From a virus: DNA of 26,180 nt. Numbering within the stretch: position 1 is the stretch's first letter; every line of letters begins with the position of its first letter. This document shows positions 7,388-15,534 of the stretch, piece by piece. The notes below the pieces were generated by a model. The model was given only the letters and a program-made list of their open reading frames with translations, ran no database searches and had not been told where the DNA came from. The stretch lies in IMG/VR virus record IMGVR_UViG_3300035670_001118, positions 1-26,180 of that record. One strand, 5' to 3'. The translations under genes were made by a program, and so were the position numbers.

Positions 7388-9076
7388 TTAGAACCGTCCA
7401 ACGATTTCATCAAATGCTACGCCTGTGCGAGCAGCAACGAAATTAAGTTGGATGAAGTTGATGGAACGAGCAGGCTTAATGTAAATGTCACCAATAAATT
7501 CGTTGCGATCGATGACTTCAGAAGTATTGTTTGTAGTATCACAAACGACACGGAAATCATAGATGCCACGGCGACCTTGAACATCACGCAAGAATGGTTC
7601 AACAAGATTTACAAACTGCGAACGTGTAAACTCATCGTTAAATTCAAATAACGAAGAACGAGCTGCTCTTGCAATAGTTTTTTCTAGTACAATAAACAGT
7701 CGGCGAACATTAATGCGATCAAATGCTGTTGGTTTTGCAAAGAAAGTTTTGTCACCGTAGAGAATCGTACCTTCGCCTGGGAAAGTAACGACAGGATTTA
7801 CACCAATTTTATAAATGGTATCTCTTTCAGATTTTGTTGGGTTCCAAGAGAGTTTAATTACGTTTTTAATTTGTCCTCTATTTAAACCTGCTGGTGAGAA
7901 CCAAGGATCTCTTTGGTTGTCTGTTCTCGCACATAGTCCAGCAACATCACCGTTTAATGGTACCCAACGATAAGTATCATTGTACTTATCATATTGATAT
8001 TTCCATGCAGAATCCATCATAGCATATGTGCTTCTGTCGGTAAATGATGAAACAAAACTATTTAAGTCAGAAGCTTCATTTCCAGAATTATCAATGACAT
8101 CACTTCTATTTGGCGAGAAGAAAACTACAACATCTTTTCTCGACTCGGCCAAAGACAATAAATGTGTTGTTACTGTTAGACCAAGTGTTTCTCCAGCTAA
8201 AATTAAAGAAACGTCAACAGAATCCGGATTTGCAAACAGATCGTAAGAAACATTTCTATTTGAATCTGAAGGATTCACACTAACTGCACCCGAAAGAGTA
8301 TAATCAGTCTGAGCCATTTCATCATAAACTAAGTTGTCTGTCGCAAGACGACCCCAATTTGTAGTTTCTGATGGATGAGATCCCCACCAAATATATTTTG
8401 ATTTGGAATTAATAACGTCTTTATAATAGTTTGATGAACCGTCATCTGTTTTTGCATCTGAAGCTTTAGACAAGAAAGAAAATTTCTCAATAACCGTACC
8501 TGCTGTACCAGAAATTTTTCCTGTTGTATCAATAACAACTAAGTGTAGTTCATCTCCAGCCGAATCACCATTAGAATTATTTCTACCAACATAATCTGAA
8601 GTTGTAGGATAACTATCAAAAGTATCTCTATATGTCCAAGTCGAAAGTAAATCTGTATTAGCATCACACATAGAAACTTTTAGTGAGTTGCCTATAATTC
8701 CTGGATATTTGGCAAAGAATACGTTTGAACCAGAACCAGAAGAATGATTTTCCAAATAATCTAATTCATTTTCTACCAATACGCCGGTTCCAGAAGTTGT
8801 AGCATTCAATGTTCCAGATCCAACTGAACGCACAACTCTTAAATCGTTTGAATATTGCAGAAAGTTTGCTGCTGTGAAAAAGCTAGTAAATGTATTAGCG
8901 TCTGGTTTACCAAATCTTTCCGCCAGTTGAACTTCATTATTAATTTGAATAATCTCATTAACTGGACCCCATTGAAAGTTGCCTGCAAATGCTCCAACAG
9001 TTGTTGAAACTGAAGGAACAACAGTTGTTAAGTCAACCTCTGATACATTCACGCCTGGCGATAGTTGAAATGCCAT
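7388..9076 (-). CDS. 18: Tail sheath protein gp18
   Basis: This 562-residue protein is shorter than T4 gp18 (659). It is the contractile sheath subunit of the tail. The N-terminus (LSPGVNVSEVDLTTVVPSVS, then VGAFAGNFQWGPVNE and NEVQLAERFGKP) lines up with T4 gp18. The C-terminal domain has the conserved sheath end (RSSLFEFNDEFTRSQFVNLV, then YDFRVVCDTTNN, IYIKPARSINFIQLNFVAARTG). The reduced length suggests a smaller protruding middle domain than in T4. The ribosome site is AAGGAGAT and tandem stop codons end the gene. A possible late promoter variant lies 46 bases upstream. Confidence 0.97.
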   Translation of the reverse strand: MAFQLSPGVNVSEVDLTTVVPSVSTTVGAFAGNFQWGPVNEIIQINNEVQLAERFGKPDANTFTSFFTAANFLQYSNDLRVVRSVGSGTLNATTSGTGVLVENELDYLENHSSGSGSNVFFAKYPGIIGNSLKVSMCDANTDLLSTWTYRDTFDSYPTTSDYVGRNNSNGDSAGDELHLVVIDTTGKISGTAGTVIEKFSFLSKASDAKTDDGSSNYYKDVINSKSKYIWWGSHPSETTNWGRLATDNLVYDEMAQTDYTLSGAVSVNPSDSNRNVSYDLFANPDSVDVSLILAGETLGLTVTTHLLSLAESRKDVVVFFSPNRSDVIDNSGNEASDLNSFVSSFTDRSTYAMMDSAWKYQYDKYNDTYRWVPLNGDVAGLCARTDNQRDPWFSPAGLNRGQIKNVIKLSWNPTKSERDTIYKIGVNPVVTFPGEGTILYGDKTFFAKPTAFDRINVRRLFIVLEKTIARAARSSLFEFNDEFTRSQFVNLVEPFLRDVQGRRGIYDFRVVCDTTNNTSEVIDRNEFIGDIYIKPARSINFIQLNFVAARTGVAFDEIVGRF

Positions 9077-9122
9077 GTTTTAATCTCCTTTTTTTCAGGC
9101 TGAATAGTGCTTTTTTATCTTG

Positions 9123-9130
9123 TATTTATG
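9123..9130 (-). promoter_or_regulatory. Likely late promoter variant for genes 18-19
   Basis: The minus strand reads CATAAATA, one base from the T4 late consensus. It lies in the 57-base non-coding gap between gene 17 and gene 18, 46 bases before the gene 18 start. A separate promoter here would fit the need for many more sheath and tube subunits than terminase. The first base mismatch keeps confidence moderate. Confidence 0.5.
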
Positions 9131-9133
9131 TTT

Positions 9134-10768
9134 TTAAAAAGTTGAGGATGGATACCCTCTATTGGACACATAAGACCAACGGTCACCAGAGTTATCTTCA
9201 ACATCTTCAATCCTACCATCGTCAAATATACCAACTGGTGCAATACTTTCTTCGATCAATAAGTTTTGTTCTTCAACTAACCGCCTACGGATATCGCTGT
9301 TTGTGTTCTCTTTAAAGAACGACTGTGCGGCCAACCAAGAAAACATCACCAATGTCATGGCCATATCGTCATGATTACCTTCTTCCGCCTTAAATGTATC
9401 TTTTTCTCTAGAAAAAGTATATAGTTCTAGAATGGTATCTTGGTCATTAATGATTAATTTATCAGATTCAACCATTGCTTTAAAGTTTGCACAACCAATT
9501 TTTTTAACAGAAACGGTCGTTCTAAGACCAAAAGAAACCGATCTTTTAAAACCTGCTGAAATTGATTGACCTTTAATATTATGGTGTTCCAGTTTAAAAA
9601 TGTTGTCATATTCTAAATCGTGGTGTAAAATGTCAACGACTTGTTGGCCAATATTGTTCGTTTCTACTAATATAAAGGCCTCATTGTATTTCATACCAGT
9701 AGAATAAATCAGAGTTGGGTAGATAAGTGTTGGTATTTTATTGTTTCTATACTTTGCAACTTGTCTGTACGGTATTTCTGTAACATCAATAACTGAGAAA
9801 GCGGAATAGTCTAGACCCACACCTTCTGAACAGTCAACAGTAATTACATACATTCGGTCTTTTTGGGGATATTCGTAAATATCAAATCCATCACCCGATT
9901 CAATAGGTGTTTCATATGTTAATGATTTAAGTTTTGCAGCTGATATAAGTGTTGCAGTAGAACCAATAAACTCAGTTTCAAATTCTTGTCTAAACTGTTC
10001 TTCAGAAGTGTTTCGTATTGTTTCTTCTTTCCACTTCTCGTCTCTACCCGGCACCATTGACCAGTGAACTTCAACTGGTTTATATAAACTTCTTTTCTCT
10101 GTGGCATCTTTCCACATTTTATAGAAAAGATTCAAACCATTTGGTGTCGAAACAATAATAACTTTTGTGGACTGGCCAGAAGAAATAACTGGGTAAGTAG
10201 ACGTAAAGAATTCTTCTGCGATGTTATTTGGTACGAACGCAAATTCGTCTAAGAACACTAGGTTATATGTACCACCTCGAACACCAGCTCCTGATGTTGC
10301 ATAGGCATAGATTTTAGATTTGTTTTCGAGTTCAATGTTACCTCTATTCCAAACTAAAATGCCTTGTTGCATCCAAGTTGGTAGATATTCATAGGCATAT
10401 TGAACACGACCTAGAATCTCACGGGCAAGTGAACCTTTGTTAGCTAGAATGGCAATAGAATAGTTATCGTTGAACAAAACAGACCACAACATGTATCCAA
10501 CCGTCGTGGTTGTCTTTCCAACCTGTCGTGGCATCTTTGCGATACAGAAACGATTCTCATGGAAATCTCGCACCATATCTTCTTGGAACGGCCACATTTC
10601 AAAAGGCACAAGGCCTTTATCTACGTTAACAATCTTAACGTAGTTCTTAATAAAATATACCGGATCTTCCATACACTTAGCAATTTCAATTAATTGCTCC
10701 TGTGTATAAGATATTTCTGTACCAGGTTTTTTTAGACTGGCATTACCAAGATAACCCTCATCAGCCAT
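9134..10768 (-). CDS. 17: Terminase large subunit gp17
   Basis: This 544-residue protein is the packaging motor ATPase with a headful nuclease. The ATPase half shows Walker A PRQVGKTT (80-87), Walker B VFLDE (171-175) with catalytic Glu175, and the coupling motif STPNG (207-211). The RNase H-like nuclease half shows VDCSEGVGLDYSA (311-323, Asp312), ILVETNN (366-372, Glu369) and HDDMAM (466-471, Asp467/468). T4 gp17 has 610 residues. It starts at ATG two bases after the Dps-like stop and has only a weak ribosome site inside that gene, so translation probably depends on the upstream gene. Confidence 0.97.
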   Translation of the reverse strand: MADEGYLGNASLKKPGTEISYTQEQLIEIAKCMEDPVYFIKNYVKIVNVDKGLVPFEMWPFQEDMVRDFHENRFCIAKMPRQVGKTTTTVGYMLWSVLFNDNYSIAILANKGSLAREILGRVQYAYEYLPTWMQQGILVWNRGNIELENKSKIYAYATSGAGVRGGTYNLVFLDEFAFVPNNIAEEFFTSTYPVISSGQSTKVIIVSTPNGLNLFYKMWKDATEKRSLYKPVEVHWSMVPGRDEKWKEETIRNTSEEQFRQEFETEFIGSTATLISAAKLKSLTYETPIESGDGFDIYEYPQKDRMYVITVDCSEGVGLDYSAFSVIDVTEIPYRQVAKYRNNKIPTLIYPTLIYSTGMKYNEAFILVETNNIGQQVVDILHHDLEYDNIFKLEHHNIKGQSISAGFKRSVSFGLRTTVSVKKIGCANFKAMVESDKLIINDQDTILELYTFSREKDTFKAEEGNHDDMAMTLVMFSWLAAQSFFKENTNSDIRRRLVEEQNLLIEESIAPVGIFDDGRIEDVEDNSGDRWSYVSNRGYPSSTF

Positions 10769-10770
10769 TT

Positions 10771-11205
10771 TTATTTACTGGTGCTCTTCAGCATCCATCC
10801 ATGTTTATTATGTGCGTCAATTCTACCTGCAATATAATCTGCAAGGCCTTGTTTGTCAAATTCGTTTGCTAATTTGAAAGCAACATTTAATGTATTTAAA
10901 AGTTTATCGTTATCTTCAGCAAGCTTACGAATCATATCTATTGCTGTTGGAATTGTCGTGTCACATTCAATCTCACTTAATTCCATATAACGTGTAAATG
11001 AACCAGGAGCATAAGCACCTAGTGTACGTATTTCTTCTGCTATTGCATCTGTCGCAGCATAAACTTCTCCATAAAGATCACCTAAAAAATCGTGATATTG
11101 TGGAAAATTTGGACCTTCCACATTCCAATGATAGTAATTTGCTTTGAGTTGAAAGGCGTAAGTTTCGGCTAAAACTTTACGCATAATTTCTATTAATGTT
11201 TCCAT
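10771..11205 (-). CDS. Dps/ferritin-like protein between the terminase genes
   Basis: The protein has 144 residues. It matches the Dps family core: KANYYHWNVEGPNF (21-34), H38 twelve residues after H26, then D53 and E57 in ATDAIAEEIRTLG (51-63). These align with E. coli Dps ferroxidase residues His51, His63, Asp78 and Glu82. The position equal to Asp67 is Gly42, with Asp39 and Asp43 close by, so the iron site may be altered. Dps proteins form 12-mer shells that bind DNA and oxidise and store iron, protecting against peroxide. There is no long Lys-rich N-terminal tail of the E. coli type. It overlaps gene 16 by one base (TAATG) and precedes gene 17 by two bases, so it is made with the terminase. 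T4 has nothing here. The fold is confident; the role in the phage is unknown. Confidence 0.88.
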   Translation of the reverse strand: METLIEIMRKVLAETYAFQLKANYYHWNVEGPNFPQYHDFLGDLYGEVYAATDAIAEEIRTLGAYAPGSFTRYMELSEIECDTTIPTAIDMIRKLAEDNDKLLNTLNVAFKLANEFDKQGLADYIAGRIDAHNKHGWMLKSTSK

Positions 11206-11588
11206 TACTTGTTTGCCTTAATCATGTTAATTAAATCTGCGGTAGAACCAACAAATACCGCCTTGTCAATCTTAACATCAGAACTTTGTTTTGGTTCCAA
11301 ATCTCTTTTTCTTTTTTGTATTTCTAATAAATCTTTATTCATATCTGCCAAATTTTTAAGCATGTTTGCAGCAACTTCATATGCTCTTGGATGTTCAGAT
11401 TCTTTTGCGACATGCAAGAGATTATCCATGGCAATATTACCTTTATCTATAAGACCACGGATATTCTCTCTTGCAAACTCAGCATCATCATGAATTGGAT
11501 TTGTAATCTCAACCACTTCAGTTCTCTGAGTAAATTCAACAGGTTCAATGTCAAGTACTTCAGACAACTTTTCATCAATTTTTTTCAT
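11205..11588 (-). CDS. 16: Terminase small subunit gp16
   Basis: The protein has 127 residues (T4 gp16 has 164). It regulates the packaging ATPase and recognises DNA for packaging by forming oligomeric rings on DNA. The central helical pair (ARENIRGLIDKGNIAMDNLL, then SEHPRAYEVAANMLKNLADMNKDLLEIQK) and the C-terminal KAVFVGSTADLINMIK match the T4 gp16 pattern (NADSPRHMEVFATLM ... NATVFMGSPTELMDEI). It lacks the longer N- and C-terminal tails of T4. It follows the 265-aa gene by four bases and overlaps the Dps-like gene by one base. Confidence 0.93.
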   Translation of the reverse strand: MKKIDEKLSEVLDIEPVEFTQRTEVVEITNPIHDDAEFARENIRGLIDKGNIAMDNLLHVAKESEHPRAYEVAANMLKNLADMNKDLLEIQKRKRDLEPKQSSDVKIDKAVFVGSTADLINMIKANK

Positions 11589-11592
11589 TCAA

Positions 11593-12390
11593 TTAACCCC
11601 AAGTACCGCCAGTGAAATTAATATATCTCCAAATATCTGTTGTACCGTCATATGTACCAACACAACGATAAATTTTATCATTATCAATAGAAATTAAACC
11701 GGCCACATCACCTGGATCGCCTTTAGATGTTAATGGTACTGGTGTGTGCCATTGTAAAACAACACCATCAACGTTTAAAATGCCAGTTACAGTTAAATTA
11801 TTTGCAGTAACAGTATTTGAAGAAATGACATTAACGCCTACTAAATTATTTGCAGTAATTGTATTCGCACCAGAAATATTACCTGGAACGGTCAATGTAC
11901 CGTCTGTATTTGCAAGAGTTACATAATAAGATTGTGCATTGAATTGTACATTACCTCCATCATTACCAAGTCTTGTATCATTTGCTCTTAAATTTAAAAA
12001 TCCTGAACCTTCGCCATCTAATGAATTAAAAGAATCACAAGTAACTGTTCCGCCCTCTTGAACTATTAACGAAGAAACGTTGGCTTCTGCTGTGCCGTCA
12101 AATAAACTGTTAGCAACAGCTCTAGCAGTAGAATCAACGGAACTTGCAGCAGCACTATTGGCCGCAGCAAATGCAGCATTAGCATATGCGCCAGCAGAGT
12201 TGGCAGCCTGGAAAGACGCAGTACCATCATTCGTAACAAACGATAGTGTACCAGATCCGTCAGTTGCCAGAACTTGACCAGCAGAACCATCGGCAGATGG
12301 CAATATGAAAGCGATATTTGGAGAAATAGTATTGGCGGCAACCAATTCTATTTTACCAGAAGTATCTCCAAGAATTGTAACTTTAGACAT
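11593..12390 (-). CDS. Fibre-like virion protein related to the long tail fibre
   Basis: The protein has 265 residues. It shares two module types with the long fibre at the right edge: an LPSADGSAGQVLATDGSGTL segment (30-49; the fibre has LPSTNGSANQVLALAEDG), and Ala-rich AANSA/AFAAAN repeats (about 62-90). The middle is a beta-rich stretch with N-G-TVTG-NLTVTG spacing, seen in phage fibre shafts. The C-terminus, with DNDKIYRCVGTYDGTTDIW, resembles a small tip domain. It starts with an AAGGGGAT ribosome site. Its place between gene 15 and gene 16 is not T4-like. A short fibre or a whisker-type neck appendage is plausible; function is inferred from modules only. Confidence 0.75.
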   Translation of the reverse strand: MSKVTILGDTSGKIELVAANTISPNIAFILPSADGSAGQVLATDGSGTLSFVTNDGTASFQAANSAGAYANAAFAAANSAAASSVDSTARAVANSLFDGTAEANVSSLIVQEGGTVTCDSFNSLDGEGSGFLNLRANDTRLGNDGGNVQFNAQSYYVTLANTDGTLTVPGNISGANTITANNLVGVNVISSNTVTANNLTVTGILNVDGVVLQWHTPVPLTSKGDPGDVAGLISIDNDKIYRCVGTYDGTTDIWRYINFTGGTWG

Positions 12391-12405
12391 TTAAAAATCC
12401 CCTTT

Positions 12406-12738
12406 TTATTTTATAATCCATTCTGAACCTGGAGATACGGTTACAGTTACTCCAGGAGATAAAACTGGGTCTATTGTAATTGCATTATAGCCCTCAGGTA
12501 TAGTATAACTAGAATCTATGGTTGTACCACCAATAGGTTCTAATGTAAATTTTGCAGCAGTAGTAACTGCCGTAGAAATTGATCTCTCAATAACAGAATC
12601 TAATGAAGATAGTTTGATCTTCTTTGTTACTGCTGGTGAAGAACTATTATCTACAACAATTAAAATAATCTGATCTAAGTCATCAACAACATCAACTAAT
12701 TGTAACTCAGATAGTTCTGTAATTTTTTTGTTTGCCAT
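12406..12738 (-). CDS. Small virion-type protein, function unknown
   Basis: The protein has 110 residues. The N-terminus (MANKKITELSEL, then DLDQIILIVVDNSSSPAVTKKIKLSSL) is a pattern common at the N-terminus of phage fibre and virion proteins. The C-terminus (YTIPEGYNAITIDPVLSPG...VTVSPGSEWII) looks like a short turn of beta-helix. It overlaps gene 15 by one base (TAATG) and precedes the 265-aa fibre-like gene by 15 bases. Together the two may form one appendage. This is inference from order and N-terminal pattern. Confidence 0.7.
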   Translation of the reverse strand: MANKKITELSELQLVDVVDDLDQIILIVVDNSSSPAVTKKIKLSSLDSVIERSISTAVTTAAKFTLEPIGGTTIDSSYTIPEGYNAITIDPVLSPGVTVTVSPGSEWIIK

Positions 12739-13568
12739 TATTCTTCTCTTATTGGTAATGAATTTTCTGTTGCAATCTTATAACCATCTTCAGTAATAAT
12801 GTATGTGTATGCAAGTTCTTCGGCTCTTTGTTCTGAGAAACCAAACTCATCATCAGGTTCAGCCGTATCAGGATTTGGTGTTGTGACAAACTGTGTCACA
12901 AGATTATAAACAGTAGTGTTTGCTTCCAGGTATATATTGGTATTTGCTTGTCTGATAACTTTACCAGTACGCACAGCAGGCCAAATGTAACCTTTTGCGG
13001 TGAACTCTAAGTCCCATGTAATCAATCTTGTACTCATCATATCACCCTCATAGTCTGTTGTTGGTGTAACAGAGTTTAGAATGATTGGTAGATCGTACTT
13101 TTGGTCCATTGGCTGAATAAAGTCAACAGTCACAGTAAAATCTGGTGTAAAGAATGGTAAAATTTGTTCTAATATTTGTGTACCATCTTCTGTATTGCGA
13201 GTATAGATTGACAATGAAAAATCAAAGTTATATGGAACTGGCACATACTGAGCATTTAAAGATGTACTTGTATTTGCCGAAAAGTTTCTCATCGTTGAGA
13301 TTTGTTTGCGGCCAGAATCGTAACTCATGCCGGTCATCTCAAAAGAAATTCTAGGTACAACTGTAGCAATAGATTTGGTTAAGTTAGGATCAGAAGTTAT
13401 TCTCGTCATATATTTTTCTTTAGCGCCATATGATAATGGCACCTTGAAAATTTCTCTTGGTGATCCATTTGTATTGTACCGAACAATCTGAATGTCATTA
13501 AAGAGCGTACCAAAAGCCACTACAACTTTTCGTATTGTTCGGTTATAAAAGTGTTGTTGTCCTAACAT
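12738..13568 (-). CDS. 15: Tail completion / sheath stabiliser protein gp15
   Basis: The protein has 276 residues from the start chosen here (T4 gp15 has 272). It forms the hexameric ring that caps the finished tail and joins it to the neck. The N-terminus FYNRTIRKVVVAFGTLFNDIQIVRYN matches the gp15 pattern of T4 (FYNSSFRRYATLMGDLFSNIQI), which fixes the start at 13568. There ATG overlaps the gene 14 stop by one base (TAATG). A longer reading from 13601 would add 11 residues lying inside gene 14, and is rejected. Further family pieces are VPLSYGAKEKYMTR and MTGMSYDSGRKQ. Confidence 0.93.
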   Translation of the reverse strand: MLGQQHFYNRTIRKVVVAFGTLFNDIQIVRYNTNGSPREIFKVPLSYGAKEKYMTRITSDPNLTKSIATVVPRISFEMTGMSYDSGRKQISTMRNFSANTSTSLNAQYVPVPYNFDFSLSIYTRNTEDGTQILEQILPFFTPDFTVTVDFIQPMDQKYDLPIILNSVTPTTDYEGDMMSTRLITWDLEFTAKGYIWPAVRTGKVIRQANTNIYLEANTTVYNLVTQFVTTPNPDTAEPDDEFGFSEQRAEELAYTYIITEDGYKIATENSLPIREE

Positions 13569-14515
13569 TAATCGCCACCAAATGGATTTGTTTCGGTCCA
13601 ATCTAGAATTAGATCGCCTTCTGTTTCTACTCTATTGTTATCTGCAATGTCTTCAAATACGGTATCAAATGTAACTTTATCATTTGCAGTTGTCATTGTC
13701 CATGTTGCACCACTTGTATTGCCTGTAATTGTACCTGCACCAAATGTTCCGTTTACATGAATGACATCAACATATCTACCTGCATTCCATGTATGAACTG
13801 TTGCGGTAGCTGTTGCGGTTGCTAAACTGGATCCTTGATATACAATTTCTTCTGGTTCAAATGTGCCAGAACCACCTGTGATACTTACTGTAAGTCTTGT
13901 CTTTGTATAGGCATCAAATGCTTGTTCATCAATTTCTGTAATGCCTGTTGAAATTAATTCATGTGAGAAGACATATTGTTTTAGTTTTAATGCATACACA
14001 TAAACATTACCGCCACGGCCACGACCAAGAGAATAGAACATGGCTTGATCGTTCTCATGTTCGACAAAAGTAATCTCAAAAAAGTTTTTGAGCATTGGAA
14101 TATAAACAAGGTCACCTTCTCTTGGTCGAGTTGGTGATGCATTTTCTGATGGTGTAATATCACCTAATCTTGGTTGATTAAAGTTTGTGGCACCAACAGT
14201 ATATTTAAATCTACGGCGAGAAACGAGCAATTGAACTTCATCACGAATCTCTAAACCAAACTTAGAAATGAAATCGCCTTCGCCATCCATTCCTGTAACA
14301 TTCTCAAGATACATTTCAATTGGATGTGCAGAACGATATTGTTTGAGTGTGTCTTCACCGTATAGATAATCTTCTGTGCCGTCACTTGACCGTGGCAGAT
14401 AATAAACATCCATGCCATAGATGCCCATGGCTTCAATCACCAAATCTTCAACTAGAAGTTGTTCATTGGTGATCTGTTCTTGTGGAAACGGTTGGAAATA
14501 AAAGTTGGTAGCCAC
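13568..14515 (-). CDS. 14: Neck protein gp14
   Basis: The protein has 315 residues (T4 gp14 has 256). It forms part of the neck that seals the packaged head and receives the tail. The N-terminus (NEQLLVEDLVIEAMGIYGMDVYYLPR, 18-42) is typical of the family, as is GDLVYIPMLKNFFEI. Extra length comes from a beta-type insertion at about 207-282 (GSGTFEPEEIVYQGSS..., ending GATWTM). The C-terminal DWTETNPFGGD ends the protein. The start codon is GTG at 14515, two bases after the gene 13 stop, with a weak GGG ribosome site; coupling to gene 13 is likely. Confidence 0.93.
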   Translation of the reverse strand: MATNFYFQPFPQEQITNEQLLVEDLVIEAMGIYGMDVYYLPRSSDGTEDYLYGEDTLKQYRSAHPIEMYLENVTGMDGEGDFISKFGLEIRDEVQLLVSRRRFKYTVGATNFNQPRLGDITPSENASPTRPREGDLVYIPMLKNFFEITFVEHENDQAMFYSLGRGRGGNVYVYALKLKQYVFSHELISTGITEIDEQAFDAYTKTRLTVSITGGSGTFEPEEIVYQGSSLATATATATVHTWNAGRYVDVIHVNGTFGAGTITGNTSGATWTMTTANDKVTFDTVFEDIADNNRVETEGDLILDWTETNPFGGD

Positions 14516-14517
14516 AG

Positions 14518-15471
14518 TTAACCCATTATGAAGTCTGATGGAAGAACATTGTATGATTGCATTTCTTCTTCAATCTTATCAATTTCTCTCTGTGCTTCCT
14601 CCATAATTCTTGGTCCATCTAATGTGACACCGCCAGGCATTTGTATGCCAGCAAACTTAGAAAGGTTAGTTCCCCATTGATACTTAATTAGAGCAGTACC
14701 ATATCGTTTTAGAAATCTATCGTTCCAAACATCTGTCATTCCTGGTTTGCTGGCTGTTGCAGATGTAATATCAACAGCTGGCGCAGCAATCAACATTAAC
14801 TCTGTTGGTGAATTAATACGATTAACTTGTAAATCGGTACCATTGATTGTAATGATATCACCTTCTACGAGTTCTTGGTCAAACTTTGTACCTGTGCCTG
14901 TAACTGTATTAGAAGTGTTTGTTGCGGTAAATGTACCAGTCAATGTTACGGAATCTGGATTCATTTTACGATAGCATTCGATGACAACATATTCACCAAC
15001 TGTTGCATCTCTAGACCAATCAATATCTAAGAAAAGTCGGTTGTGATGTCGATTGAATCTGAATTGAGGAGTACCTGAGAAAAGAAGATTTAAAGTGCGA
15101 ATGTGTTGCATGGTAATTTCATATGACACATACGAAACAGAAGTAAAGTCATAGAGATCATGCAAACGTAACTGATATCTCAGGTCAAACATATTGATTG
15201 ATGAATTAGAATCATCAAACGGCATAACACCAATTACAAAAAGAACAGGATCAGGACAATAAATCCACTTACGATCAATGTCTTCTTGTGTAAATCGATG
15301 TTTCATGTAAATCTTCTCACAACCTTCAAAATGATAGTCGTGGAAGAATTGCAGTGCGTCATCGATGCGATCTTCTACTTGATCGTCATCTACGTTAATT
15401 TGAATTACTGGATGGCCTAAACGGCGAAGGCAGTAATCTTTGAATTCTTGTCTAGTAGCAGGTGCGGCCAT
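14518..15471 (-). CDS. 13: Neck protein gp13
   Basis: The protein has 317 residues (T4 gp13 has 309). It is the head-completion neck protein that binds the portal and gp14. The N-terminus (RQEFKDYCLRRLGHPVIQIN, then DDDQVEDRIDDALQFFHDYH) and the segment WIYCPDPVLFVIGVMPF are typical of T4-like gp13. A beta module of about 70 residues (174-243, GTFTATNTSNTVTGTGTKFD...) is inserted before the C-terminal helices. It starts at ATG 15471 behind GGGA at five bases. That site lies in a hairpin overlapping a consensus late promoter. Confidence 0.93.
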   Translation of the reverse strand: MAAPATRQEFKDYCLRRLGHPVIQINVDDDQVEDRIDDALQFFHDYHFEGCEKIYMKHRFTQEDIDRKWIYCPDPVLFVIGVMPFDDSNSSINMFDLRYQLRLHDLYDFTSVSYVSYEITMQHIRTLNLLFSGTPQFRFNRHHNRLFLDIDWSRDATVGEYVVIECYRKMNPDSVTLTGTFTATNTSNTVTGTGTKFDQELVEGDIITINGTDLQVNRINSPTELMLIAAPAVDITSATASKPGMTDVWNDRFLKRYGTALIKYQWGTNLSKFAGIQMPGGVTLDGPRIMEEAQREIDKIEEEMQSYNVLPSDFIMG

Positions 15472-15496
15472 AATAGTCCCATGTGAATGGACTATT
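15472..15496 (-). promoter_or_regulatory. Hairpin covering the gene 13 ribosome site
   Basis: AATAGTCC (15472-15479) and GGACTATT (15489-15496) pair in an 8-bp perfect stem with a 9-base loop. The 3' arm, as read on the minus strand, holds most of the Shine-Dalgarno GGGA and reaches the base next to the ATG. The 5' arm overlaps the last bases of the late promoter. A message started at that promoter would lack the 5' arm and leave the site free. Read-through RNA from the fibre genes would fold and be poorly translated. Confidence 0.65.
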
Positions 15497-15500
15497 TATA
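15493..15500 (-). promoter_or_regulatory. T4-type late promoter before gene 13
   Basis: The minus strand reads TATAAATA, the exact T4 late consensus, in the 63-base gap between the 689-aa fibre gene and gene 13. It ends 21 bases before the ATG. It should drive the neck, tail terminator and terminase run. Confidence 0.82.
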
Positions 15501-15534
15501 CTAAATTAAATCTTTGTTTTTACTATAATACTAT

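Noticed and set aside
7382-7389. AATAAATA before gene 19 as a late promoter
   Set aside because: It arises from tandem stop codons of gene 18 (TAATAAATA) and differs from consensus at the first base.
13569-13601. Upstream Met for gene 15 giving 287 residues
   Set aside because: The extra 11 residues lie inside gene 14 and do not match gp15. The Met at 13568 aligns with T4 gp15 and forms a TAATG junction.
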